Source: Anaerobranca californiensis DSM 14826
Lineage (GTDB): Bacteria > Bacillota > Proteinivoracia > Proteinivoracales > Proteinivoracaceae
Direction: 5' to 3'
Assembly (NCBI RefSeq): GCF_900142275.1
Contig: NZ_FRAI01000008.1
Span: 1-64,000, forward strand
DNA: 64,000 bases
The notes under the pieces were generated by a model. It saw only the letters and a program-made list of their open reading frames with translations, was not told where the DNA came from and made no database searches. Made by a program: the position numbers and the translations under genes. Numbering within the stretch: the stretch's first letter is position 1; the number at the start of each line of letters is the position of its first letter. Shown one piece after another: positions 18,526 to 26,319 of the stretch.

Positions 18526-19632
18526 CTATTCCGCTGCTTTGAAATTGTAAACAGGTCTAATTATTTTAATAATTTCCGCTGTTTCTTTTATATTGTCAAT
18601 AATATGTGCTAAAGGTTTATACACTACCGGTGCTTCGTCTAAAGTCCTTTTATTTACCGAAGTTGTGTATATCCCTGCCATACTTTGTTGATATTCCTTT
18701 AAAGTGATTTTTTTCCTCGCCTCTGACCTACTCATAATCCTGCCAGCACCATGGGGAGCAGAATAATTCCAGTCCCCATTTCCTTTTCCTAAAGCTATAA
18801 TACTACCATCCCGCATGTTAATGGGAATTAAAAACCGCTCTCCTTTTTCGGCAGATACTGCCCCTTTCCGTAAAATCATCTTTTCCGTATCAATATAATT
18901 GTGGATGGTGGTAAAGGAATCTACTATTTCTAAATCTAAAGCTTTAATAATTTCTTCTATGATAGCTTTTCGATTAATATTAGCGAAATGTTGAACTATT
19001 TTCATATCATGAATGTACTGATTAAACAGTTCCCCTTCTGTATAAGCTAAAGATTTAGGGATTTCTATCCCCTTTTCCTTTAAAAGATTGTATGCCCTAT
19101 TTTGGTAATAAGTTGCCACTTCTGTACCTAAGTGACGGCTACCTGAATGGACAACTAAATAAAAGTTCCCATCATCATCTTTATTAACTTCTATAAAGTG
19201 ATTTCCTCCCCCTAGTGTCCCTATACTTTTCCACGCCCTGTTAAGATCTACCTCTTTTTTACAGTACAGGTTTTCCAATTTAACCCTTTCTGCAAATGGA
19301 TGTTCCCTTTTCCGGATATTAAAACCACTAGGTATTTTATCATAAATCACCTGGTCTAACTTCTGTAAATTTATCTTTTTTTGTCCTACATTAACTACCT
19401 CAATGCCACAGCCAATATCTACCCCTACTAAATTAGGGACGGCTTTATCCTTTATTGTCATTGTTGTACCGATAGTACAGCCTACACCGACATGGACATC
19501 GGGCATAATCCTTATTTTACTTTCTTTAAAAAAAGGTTGACAACAAAGGGTATAAATTTGTTCTATTGCCTTGTCTTCAATTAAATCAGTAAAAACTATA
19601 GCTTGATTATATGTTCCTTTAATTATTTTCAT
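18526..19632 (-). CDS. rtcB: RtcB-family RNA ligase
   Basis: This GTP- and Mn-dependent ligase joins RNA 2',3'-cyclic phosphate or 3'-phosphate ends to 5'-hydroxyl ends. The 368-residue chain has all the active-site blocks: PDVHVGVGCTIG, the metal-binding C75 in DIGCG, H145 in GGGNHF, H162 in HSGSR, and the guanylylated H294 in YSAPHGAGRIMSR. It is shorter than E. coli RtcB (about 408 residues), as is usual for the bacterial short branch. No archease or cyclase partner is adjacent. Its substrate in this organism is unknown. Confidence 0.92.
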   Translation of the reverse strand: MKIIKGTYNQAIVFTDLIEDKAIEQIYTLCCQPFFKESKIRIMPDVHVGVGCTIGTTMTIKDKAVPNLVGVDIGCGIEVVNVGQKKINLQKLDQVIYDKIPSGFNIRKREHPFAERVKLENLYCKKEVDLNRAWKSIGTLGGGNHFIEVNKDDDGNFYLVVHSGSRHLGTEVATYYQNRAYNLLKEKGIEIPKSLAYTEGELFNQYIHDMKIVQHFANINRKAIIEEIIKALDLEIVDSFTTIHNYIDTEKMILRKGAVSAEKGERFLIPINMRDGSIIALGKGNGDWNYSAPHGAGRIMSRSEARKKITLKEYQQSMAGIYTTSVNKRTLDEAPVVYKPLAHIIDNIKETAEIIKIIRPVYNFKAAE

Positions 19633-19687
19633 AAATCCATTTCTCCTTTAAAATATTCTTTAATACTATATTAACATTAGTTCATAA

Positions 19688-19729
19688 TAAAAAAAATAAG
19701 TAGTCCCTTTTTTATGACTACTTATTTTA
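19688..19729 (-). terminator. intrinsic terminator after mgtE
   Basis: On the minus strand AAATAAGTAGTC pairs with ACTACTTATTT and is followed by TTTTTT, about 70 bases after the mgtE stop codon. Confidence 0.8.
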
Positions 19730-19798
19730 CATTAATCTAACCTTCAAATTCCCAGCCTACTGATTTAATCTCCGTTTCTACATTTTATAAAAATTTGT

Positions 19799-21166
19799 TT
19801 ACATTAAATGGGATAAAAACTGATTTACTAAAACAAAGTAAATAAATAGACCTGTAATGTCTTTAATTGTTGTTATAATAGGATCTGCTCCTGCCGCTTG
19901 ATCGATATTCATTTTAAATAATAAATATGGAATTAAGAAACCTAAGGTTGTTGCTAATGTCATTGTTAAACCTAGTGCTAATCCTACTACTAACCCTAAC
20001 TGGGGTATTCCTTGCCAAACAGCTGCAATTATCCCAGTAAAAATACCTACTATAGCTCCCATACTTAAACCAATAAATATTTCTTTAAATAAATGTTTTC
20101 TAAACTTCTTAATATCTATCTGTCCTAAAACTAATGCTCTGGCAAAAATTGTTGAAGACTGGGTACCGGCATTTCCTCCCATATCCATAATAACTGGAAT
20201 AAAAATGGCTACAGCGGCAATAGCTTCAAGGGTCTCTTCATAAACATCAATAACTAATCCTGCCAATAAACCACCTATCGCCGTTAAAATCAAAAAGGGC
20301 AGTCTTGTTAACCAAATTTGCCATACAGAACCATTAATTAATCGGCTACTCCTATCAGTTTCTTTTTTATTTAAACTTAATAAACCTGCTTTATGGAAAA
20401 TATCTTCTGTGGTTTCTTCTTGTAAAATATCCATTGCATCATCTATAGTAATAATTCCTACTAACCGGTCTTCCCTATCTACAACTGGGATTGTCAATAG
20501 ATCCAGTTCTTGTATTTTCTTCGCAACTTCTTCTTGATCGACATCTGTTCTTACTTTTATTACTTTTTTATGCATTACATCTTCTATTTTTTGATGGGGT
20601 GAAGCTAAAACCAATTCCCTTAATGACAAAACCCCTTCTAATTTACGGTTGTCATCGGTTACATATAATGTATAGATCCCCTCTTTTAACCCTTCTTTTT
20701 CCCTTATATTCTTTAATGCTTCTTCTACTGTCCAGTCTTTTTTTAGCCTGACATATTCAGTAGTCATAATTCTTCCTGCGGTTTTTGGTTCAAAGCCCAT
20801 TAATAAATTGGTTTTTTCCCGCTCTTGTGGGGTTAGTAAATTTAATAATTTTTTTGTTACCTTAGCAGGTAATTCATCAAATAACCTGACCCTATCATCG
20901 GGTTCTAATTCATTAATTAACTCAATGCTTTTTTCTTCTGTAAAGGATTTTAATAAATCTAGTTGTAAATTACTATCTAGTTGTTCGAATAACAAAAGGG
21001 CTTTATCTTTAGATAACAATCTATAAATTATCACTTTTTCTTCTGGAGCCAACTCTCCTAAAATATCAAGTATTTCTATTACATCCCTTTCCTCTAAAAA
21101 ATTTTTTAAAGCCTCAACATCCTTATTTTTGAGATGAGTCCAAATTGTCCCTTTAATGTTTTCCAT
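19799..21166 (-). CDS. mgtE: MgtE magnesium channel/transporter
   Basis: MgtE is a magnesium-gated magnesium channel in the inner membrane. The 455-residue chain has the helical N domain (about 1-125, with the repeated LDLLKSFTEEKSIELINELEPDDRVRL pattern), a CBS pair (about 130-255) and five membrane helices (about 280-455) containing the pore region DMGGNAGTQSSTI. The ATG is preceded by AGGAGGG. Expression is controlled by an M-box with a terminator about 100-350 bases upstream, and a 43-codon ORF overlaps the first codons in another frame. Confidence 0.95.
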   Translation of the reverse strand: MENIKGTIWTHLKNKDVEALKNFLEERDVIEILDILGELAPEEKVIIYRLLSKDKALLLFEQLDSNLQLDLLKSFTEEKSIELINELEPDDRVRLFDELPAKVTKKLLNLLTPQEREKTNLLMGFEPKTAGRIMTTEYVRLKKDWTVEEALKNIREKEGLKEGIYTLYVTDDNRKLEGVLSLRELVLASPHQKIEDVMHKKVIKVRTDVDQEEVAKKIQELDLLTIPVVDREDRLVGIITIDDAMDILQEETTEDIFHKAGLLSLNKKETDRSSRLINGSVWQIWLTRLPFLILTAIGGLLAGLVIDVYEETLEAIAAVAIFIPVIMDMGGNAGTQSSTIFARALVLGQIDIKKFRKHLFKEIFIGLSMGAIVGIFTGIIAAVWQGIPQLGLVVGLALGLTMTLATTLGFLIPYLLFKMNIDQAAGADPIITTIKDITGLFIYFVLVNQFLSHLM

Positions 21167-21237
21167 AACAGATCCCTCCTAATATTTTTTCCCCTAATCA
21201 CTTTATTATTTCCCGGATCCCAATCGTCATATTCCAT
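21106..21237 (-). CDS. 43-codon upstream ORF overlapping the mgtE start (putative leader peptide)
   Basis: After the M-box terminator and before mgtE there is a near-ideal ribosome binding site, GGGAGGTGA, followed six bases later by ATG. The frame reads MEYDDWDPGN and continues for 43 codons, ending at TAA 61 bases inside mgtE in a different frame. The start is acidic and proline-containing, like the magnesium-sensing MgtL leader peptide of enterobacteria, which begins MEPDP. No homologue is recognised. A regulatory role is inference from position, start signals and composition. Confidence 0.5.
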   Translation of the reverse strand: MEYDDWDPGNNKVIRGKNIRRDLLWKTLKGQFGLISKIRMLRL

Positions 21238-21258
21238 TTAGACTCACCTCCCTTTATT

Positions 21259-21290
21259 TAAAAAATAAAAACGACTCCGAGGAGTCGTTT
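21259..21290 (-). terminator. M-box expression-platform terminator
   Basis: On the minus strand AAACGACTCC pairs with GGAGTCGTTT around a two-base centre, followed by TTATTTTTT. It lies about 40 bases after the M-box, as in other M-box leaders that terminate at high magnesium. Confidence 0.9.
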
Positions 21291-21324
21291 AAAATAACCG
21301 TAATCTTTTAAACAGTAAATATAA

Positions 21325-21512
21325 AAATACAACAATTAACCTACTCCTCGTCTTAGCTTTGGCACTAGAAGACGTAGATTTAATTGAAATTAAATCAGCT
21401 ACCTTAAGCAGACCTTAATCCGATCATGCCTGTTCTACCCATTGGCGTCTCTCGACATTTTTGGGCAGTAGCCTATGTTCTTCTAGGAGCCTCACCTAAC
21501 AAGTTTATTATT
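21325..21512 (-). ncRNA. M-box magnesium riboswitch (ykoK leader)
   Basis: Conserved M-box blocks are present in order on the minus strand: GTTAGGTGAGGCTCCTA, ACATAGGCTACTGCCC, ATGTCGAGAGACGCC, AACAGGCATGATCGGATTAA, AGTGCCAAAGCTAAGACGA and GGAGTAGG. It senses magnesium directly: when magnesium is high the downstream terminator forms and mgtE is not transcribed. The outer edges given are approximate. Confidence 0.96.
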
Positions 21513-21572
21513 AAATTTTTCTATAAGGATTATAGGTTATTTTTTACCATTTGTCAATATCAGTTATTATTT

Positions 21573-23237
21573 TTATTCTCCTATGTTGCTATAAACTTCT
21601 ACACCTTTAGTGATAAGGAATTTATATAAAATATAGCTTAGACCAAGATATATAACGAATAAAGAACCAGTGACAACAAAGGAAGAAAAGTCTAATTTAA
21701 CAACTAAGAAAACATTAACTCCAATAACTACCGTACTTAGAATAATGTGAAAGAGAGGATTTAGATTTTGTTTAACTGCTTTTTGTTCATTATCCCAGAT
21801 TAATTTTGGACTAAAGAGATCAAAAATTAATCCTATCATCGAGTTAAATAGTATTCCAACCATTGCTGATAGTAAAATTAGGAAAGATAAAATTGGTGGT
21901 AGTTTAATAACTACAGCTACGATTATTAATATCATCAGTAACCCTAAAGTAGATAAAATAATTCCAGGTATTATTTTACCTAAGATTTGTCTTTTGTAAG
22001 ACATAGGAATATATTTGTTGATATAAAAGTTTTGCCCTTCCCTAGATATTGATGTAGAAACTATGGAGTTAGTTGCTGAAATGAAAATCCCTACTCCTAA
22101 ACCAATTACTATTGTCAACGACTGTAAATTATTTTCTACAATAATTTTTCCCAGTTTAGAGATTTCCTTTAACCCTTCACCGGAAGCTAAAAGTGGAAAA
22201 GCAATAAATACCGGCCAGAGGAAATTGATTATTACACAATTTAGCAGAAAGGCTGGAGTACGAAATAGGATTTTCAATTCTTTAGAAATATAGGATTTTA
22301 ATGGAGAGTTTTTTCTAGTGCTTTTAGATAATTGCTCTTCTGTCAGTTCAGTTTTTTTAGAAATTGATTCCCAAGACCCTTGAACACCTTTTAAATATAA
22401 AATTTCCCCTAACATTAAAAACACTACAAAAACAACAATAGATATGGCTAAATATGCCATTAAATGGACAAACCCTATAAAGTTATCACTCCTGATTAAA
22501 GCAGAGGCAGCGAAACTCAAGCCAGGAAACATTTTATTTGTTAAATTAACTAAGGAATTATTACCTTCAATCAATAGGTTTATAATACTTTCCATATCTG
22601 TAAATCTCATACTCACCCTTTGGAAAACAAAATTTATACTAAGTACCACTACCATTGCCAGTAAACTACCTACTAACTTTAATAGGTCTTTATTCTTCCC
22701 TTTATTCAAAAACCTCATAATTACCATAGAAATTATAGAAGCTAAAGAAAGGGGGATGATGGGCAGTGTCAAAAATACAATTATACTATACAAATAATAT
22801 AGTCCACTTGAAGATCCTTTAATACCATAGACTACTAGTACCGGTAACAAGAAAAAGAGGGAAGTTATATACTCATAGATAACTACAGAGAAAAAGTTAG
22901 CTCCTAAAATATGGGATGTTTTCAAAGGGAGGGATAATAAGTTTTCAATATCCTCTGCCATATAAAACAAACTAATTATATAAAAAATTCCTAGAAAAAA
23001 TATGAGCATACCAGTAACTACAATCCCTAAACTAATAATAACCCCCTGTTGTCCTATTTGAGCTAAATAATCAAAACTTACATATAAAAAGCGGGTTAAA
23101 CCAATATATAAAGGAGCTAAACTGACAAGGACTATAGCGAGCATAATAAATGAATATCTTTTGTTTTTCCCCATGCCAAACATGGCACTTAAACTATTTT
23201 TCAACAGCACTTTGGTTAACAACAATGTTTTATTCAC
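21573..23237 (-). CDS. ABC exporter membrane protein (large ABC-2-like permease)
   Basis: The 554-residue protein has about twelve hydrophobic helices in two blocks, joined by a charged stretch around residues 285-320 (LKGVQGSWESISKKTELTEEQLSKS). It matches the general plan of putative ABC exporters of Firmicutes that work with a single ATPase. The start overlaps the end of the ATPase gene by eight bases, so the two are coupled. The transported compound is unknown. No peptide or resistance gene lies beside it to suggest a substrate. Confidence 0.8.
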   Translation of the reverse strand: MNKTLLLTKVLLKNSLSAMFGMGKNKRYSFIMLAIVLVSLAPLYIGLTRFLYVSFDYLAQIGQQGVIISLGIVVTGMLIFFLGIFYIISLFYMAEDIENLLSLPLKTSHILGANFFSVVIYEYITSLFFLLPVLVVYGIKGSSSGLYYLYSIIVFLTLPIIPLSLASIISMVIMRFLNKGKNKDLLKLVGSLLAMVVVLSINFVFQRVSMRFTDMESIINLLIEGNNSLVNLTNKMFPGLSFAASALIRSDNFIGFVHLMAYLAISIVVFVVFLMLGEILYLKGVQGSWESISKKTELTEEQLSKSTRKNSPLKSYISKELKILFRTPAFLLNCVIINFLWPVFIAFPLLASGEGLKEISKLGKIIVENNLQSLTIVIGLGVGIFISATNSIVSTSISREGQNFYINKYIPMSYKRQILGKIIPGIILSTLGLLMILIIVAVVIKLPPILSFLILLSAMVGILFNSMIGLIFDLFSPKLIWDNEQKAVKQNLNPLFHIILSTVVIGVNVFLVVKLDFSSFVVTGSLFVIYLGLSYILYKFLITKGVEVYSNIGE

Positions 23238-23955
23238 TTTCCGTCATCTCCAAAAACATTTTTTCTAAGGTTTCATTACTTTTAAGAAGTCCTTGCATTT
23301 CTTCTATTTTACCACAGAATAAAATTTTCCCTTTGTTGATAATTGCCACCCTATCACAGATCTTTTCTGCCACATCTAATACATGGGTAGAGAAGAATAC
23401 AGTTTTACCTTTATTGGTATGTTCCCTCATCATCTCTTTTAAGACAAAGGATGATTTAGGGTCAAGGCCAGTAAGGGGTTCATCTAGTATCCACACCGGT
23501 GGTTGATGGACTAAAGCACCCATCAATATTATTTTTTGTCTCATGCCATGGGAATAACTTTGAATTTTGTCTCCTAAAGCATTGGTCATTTCAAAACGTT
23601 TAGCCATTTCCTTTATCCTTTCTGACCTTTCTTCAACGGAGACGTCATAAACATCAGCCATAAAATTGAGATATTCAATCCCCTTTAACCGCAAAAACAT
23701 ATTAGGATTATCAGGTACAAAGCCGAATTGTTTTTTTCCCTCTATGGGATTTTGGGAAATATCTATCCCATTAACTTTAATAGTCCCTCCATCGGGTTTT
23801 AAAATCCCTGTAATCATTTTAATCGTCGTCGTCTTCCCTGCTCCATTAGGTCCTAAAAAGCCAAAAATTTCTCCTTTAGGTATAGTTAAAGTAATGTTAT
23901 CTACAGCTTTTACTGTCCCAGCATATGTTTTTGATATATTTTCTAGTTCTATCAT
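23230..23955 (-). CDS. ABC transporter ATP-binding protein
   Basis: The 241-residue ATPase powers the adjoining membrane protein. It has Walker A GPNGAGKTT, the signature QSYSHGMRQKI, Walker B VWILDEPLTGLD and the switch histidine in FFSTHVLDVAEKI. The C-terminal part is short, typical of exporters of the CcmA/NatA type. I start at the ATG at 23955 because AAGGGTG lies six bases upstream; the GTG three codons earlier overlaps that site. The gene is the first of the pair. Confidence 0.9.
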   Translation of the reverse strand: MIELENISKTYAGTVKAVDNITLTIPKGEIFGFLGPNGAGKTTTIKMITGILKPDGGTIKVNGIDISQNPIEGKKQFGFVPDNPNMFLRLKGIEYLNFMADVYDVSVEERSERIKEMAKRFEMTNALGDKIQSYSHGMRQKIILMGALVHQPPVWILDEPLTGLDPKSSFVLKEMMREHTNKGKTVFFSTHVLDVAEKICDRVAIINKGKILFCGKIEEMQGLLKSNETLEKMFLEMTESE

Positions 23956-24091
23956 CAATCTCACCCTTTCAACTTTTTTATTGATAATTTTATTCTATTT
24001 TTATTCCCCTTTTCCTTTTTATAATTGTTAAATTTTTATTAATAGCATTGATATTTAATAATAAAAAATTAAAAAATTTTTGAAAAAACCC

Positions 24092-24119
24092 TTGGAAATT
24101 TATCAAAATATGATATAAT
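24092..24119 (+). promoter_or_regulatory. promoter of an intergenic RNA (plus strand)
   Basis: TTGGAA and TATAAT are separated by 16 bases, and the -10 box is extended by TGA just before it. It points to the right into an intergenic region where only minus-strand genes flank it, so it probably drives a noncoding RNA. Confidence 0.6.
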
Positions 24120-24125
24120 ATAGAC

Positions 24126-24366
24126 AAGAAGGGTTTTACCCTTCTACATACTCTAATTCAAAGAGTATCCTGCAGATTTAATTCTAACTTCCATAGCAAT
24201 TCCCCTTTAAGGTTTATGCATAGTTACAGCATTATTTTTGTATTACCCCCTCCAATATAATAAATATTACTACAAACAAAACCTCTCCCTTATGTAGAAA
24301 ATTTTATTATAGCAAATGGGAATTAGAGTATGGTAAATAGCCGGGTAAATCCCGGCTATTTATTTT
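24126..24366 (+). ncRNA. structured noncoding RNA, 6S RNA-like candidate
   Basis: A promoter at 24092-24119 and a terminator at 24335-24366 bracket about 240 bases without a credible ORF. The ends pair perfectly over 13 bases: CATACTCTAATTC (24147-24159) with GAATTAGAGTATG (24320-24332). Inside, AGGTTT (24210-24215) pairs with AAACCT (24279-24284) and TTTGTA (24237-24242) with TACAAA (24271-24276), leaving a large unpaired centre that contains TTCCCC and CTCTCCC. A closing stem, central bubble and apical stem, with about 190 bases between the outer pairs, is the plan of 6S RNA, which binds RNA polymerase. Alternatively, its C-rich open stretches (CCCCTTT, ACCCCCTCC, CCTCTCCC) could pair with ribosome binding sites. 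I could not compare it with known 6S sequences. Confidence 0.5.
24335..24366. terminator. terminator shared by the intergenic RNA and the DtxR-like gene
   Basis: AAATAGCCGGG pairs with CCCGGCTATTT around a short loop. On the plus strand it is followed by ATTTTG. The minus-strand regulator gene ends within the stem. Confidence 0.8.
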
Positions 24367-24829
24367 GTCCTTTAAACTGGCAAAATTTTTCCATAACATC
24401 AAGGTTATTTTCAAAAAAGAGAACTAATTGATGTAAATGGGCTAATAGTTTAGGATCTAAGTTATGTTCTATCATTTCTACATCCATTAGTTTAATTTCA
24501 TCATTAGTTATTATTTTTAAAAATTTTTCCACTATCATATGGCGATTTAGTAAATATTCTCCAATTTCTTCCCCTTCCCCAGTCAACCTAATTATTCCAT
24601 ACTTTTCATAATTTATAAGATTAATAGCTGCCAACTTTTGGACCATCTTAGTAACGGAAGAATCTCTAACATTTAACATTTCTGCTAAAGTTTTTACCCT
24701 AACAAGACCTTTTTCTTTTTGGATACGATAAATCATCTCTAAATAATCTTCCATACTAGATGTCAACAAGTTTTTGTTTTTTAACAAACCCTCATAACCC
24801 CTTACTGTGTGAAAATTATTTCTTTCCAT
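24356..24829 (-). CDS. DtxR/MntR-family metal-dependent regulator
   Basis: The 157-residue protein has the N-terminal winged helix of the family (about residues 25-80, EDYLEMIYRIQKEKGLVRVKTLAEML and DSSVTKMVQKLAAINLI) and the dimerisation/metal region (HMIVEKFLKII and VEMIEHNLDPKLL). There is no SH3-like C-terminal domain, so the size is that of MntR. It is read divergently from a putative metal exporter gene that starts 121 bases away, so it probably controls that gene with manganese or iron as co-ligand. The metal is inferred, not seen. Confidence 0.85.
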   Translation of the reverse strand: MERNNFHTVRGYEGLLKNKNLLTSSMEDYLEMIYRIQKEKGLVRVKTLAEMLNVRDSSVTKMVQKLAAINLINYEKYGIIRLTGEGEEIGEYLLNRHMIVEKFLKIITNDEIKLMDVEMIEHNLDPKLLAHLHQLVLFFENNLDVMEKFCQFKGQNK

Positions 24830-24950
24830 CTAAAACACCTACTTTAAACTAAATTAAACATGCACCCAATTAAATTTTAGCCATATATTAGTCGTAGGAA
24901 ATATCTTTTCCCTCAACTAAATTTTATTTTTCTATCAAGGAGGTTATGAT

Positions 24951-25793
24951 ATGTTTTTAGATATTTTTGAGTTAATATTGGATAGCATGGAAGGTGCTTT
25001 TATAGAAGTGGGTGTTTTTGTCGGTGCTGTACTGTTATTTTTCGGATATATAAATTTCAAAAAATCCGGGAAATTTATCGAAAATATCGAGAAATCTAAA
25101 AAGTACCAGCCGATAATTGGTGGCCTATTAGGTCTAACCCCTGGCTGTGGTGGAGCAATTTTCGTAATGCCACTATTTTTCAATGGAAGTGTAACCTTTG
25201 GTACAGTAATAGCTACCCTTATGAGTACTATGGGCGATGCTGCCTTCGTTATGATAGCAACAAAACCTTTAGACTATCTAATCGTCAGTGCTCTGATGTT
25301 CATTGTCGGTGTAGCGACTGGTTATTTAGTAGACCTCACCCCTTTAGGAGATAAAATCTTAAAAAAATATCGGCAGCGGATGTTAATATTAAATGGAATG
25401 AGAAGCAAAAATAAGGAAGCTATTGAATCCCCCTTAACTTCTACTGAAAAAATTACTTCTAATATTATCAACTATACATTTTGGTCCCTTATAACGATAG
25501 GTTTAATACTAGGCATTTTAAATATGATGCAAATAGATATCAATGAATTATTCATACCGAATCTTGGTTTAGTAATTGGTGTAACAGGAACTGCCCTTTC
25601 AGTATTTATAGTTATTAAAGGTAAAAGATTTTTAAGGGATGATACTTTAGAATCAGAAATGGATAAAATTCAATCATTAAAACAAACCTTTACTCAAAAT
25701 GCTTTAGAGACCGCCTTTGTTATTATGTGGGTACTTTTTGGATATTTAGCATATGATTTTCTAACTTTTGGTGTAGGGGGGGAGACTATCTAG
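24951..25793 (+). CDS. putative 10-TM manganese/heavy-metal exporter, N-terminal part (frameshifted)
   Basis: This 280-codon frame encodes the first seven or so helices of a polytopic membrane protein of the putative manganese/arsenic exporter family (ArsP_2-like). Its motif GLTPGCGGAIFVMPLFFNG recurs as GIIPGCGPQIIFVTLYING in the next frame, an internal repeat showing that the two frames are halves of one protein. The frame ends shortly after a run of seven G residues (25776-25782), where a shift of minus one restores reading into the second part. A strong AAGGAGGTTATGAT site precedes the ATG. It is divergent from a DtxR/MntR-like regulator. Confidence 0.75.
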   Translation: MFLDIFELILDSMEGAFIEVGVFVGAVLLFFGYINFKKSGKFIENIEKSKKYQPIIGGLLGLTPGCGGAIFVMPLFFNGSVTFGTVIATLMSTMGDAAFVMIATKPLDYLIVSALMFIVGVATGYLVDLTPLGDKILKKYRQRMLILNGMRSKNKEAIESPLTSTEKITSNIINYTFWSLITIGLILGILNMMQIDINELFIPNLGLVIGVTGTALSVFIVIKGKRFLRDDTLESEMDKIQSLKQTFTQNALETAFVIMWVLFGYLAYDFLTFGVGGETI

Positions 25794-25822
25794 CTGGGGA
25801 AATTATTATTGAAAATTGGTTA

Positions 25823-26107
25823 TTGGCTACTGGTATTTTAGCGATAATAATTGGTGTAACTGTTGGGATAATTCCAGGATGTGGACCGCAGATCATTTTT
25901 GTAACCCTCTATATCAACGGATTAGTGCCTTTTTCCGCACTCCTTGCTAATGCCATTTCCCAAGATGGTGATGCCCTTTTCCCTCTCATTGCCATTGATC
26001 GCCGTAGTGCCCTTTGGGCAACGGTTATCAATAAACTACCAGCCCTCCTTTTCGCCTTGATCTTTTACTGGTTTGAAGTAAAGTATAATCTGTTTAGGTT
26101 TTTGTAA
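25823..26107 (+). CDS. putative manganese/heavy-metal exporter, C-terminal part
   Basis: This 94-codon frame starts at a TTG with no ribosome binding site and holds the last three helices of the exporter, including GIIPGCGPQIIFVTLYING. It is open upstream back to the seven-G run at 25776-25782 (GDYLAGEIIIENWLLATG), so it is best read as the continuation of the preceding frame. The full protein would have about 385 residues. Either one G has been lost, the sequence has an error, or ribosomes slip at the G run. Confidence 0.7.
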   Translation: MATGILAIIIGVTVGIIPGCGPQIIFVTLYINGLVPFSALLANAISQDGDALFPLIAIDRRSALWATVINKLPALLFALIFYWFEVKYNLFRFL

Positions 26108-26118
26108 AACTATTAACA

Positions 26119-26145
26119 AAAAAAGCAGCTTTGTGCTGCTTTTTA
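26119..26145. terminator. bidirectional terminator
   Basis: AAAAGCAGC pairs with GCTGCTTTT around TTTGT, with T residues following on both strands. It ends the exporter gene and the convergent Cys-rich peptide gene. Confidence 0.85.
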
Positions 26146-26262
26146 ACGTTTACAACAAGGAAGTCCGCCATTTTGATTATGGTGATTTTGACAAGCTTCA
26201 CAATTCCCATGTCTTGGACAATGTTTACTTTGACAAGGGCAGTTTTCATTGATTTGTGCCAT
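26143..26262 (-). CDS. 39-residue cysteine-rich peptide
   Basis: A short gene starts at ATG with GGGAGGG seven bases upstream. The product contains seven cysteines in an ordered pattern (ENCPCQSKHCPRHGNCEACQ, then H, H and LPCC near the end), typical of a small metal-binding knuckle. It resembles the DUF6485-type Cys-rich proteins of Clostridia (CPC..CxxxGxCxxCxxxH..LPxC), recalled from memory. The gene ends in a terminator and sits alone between a metal exporter and a c-di-GMP protein. The function is unknown. Confidence 0.75.
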   Translation of the reverse strand: MAQINENCPCQSKHCPRHGNCEACQNHHNQNGGLPCCKR

Positions 26263-26319
26263 TTTCAACCCTCCCATTTTTTATGTTATTTATTAAACAT
26301 AAATATTTCCTTTTCCTGC

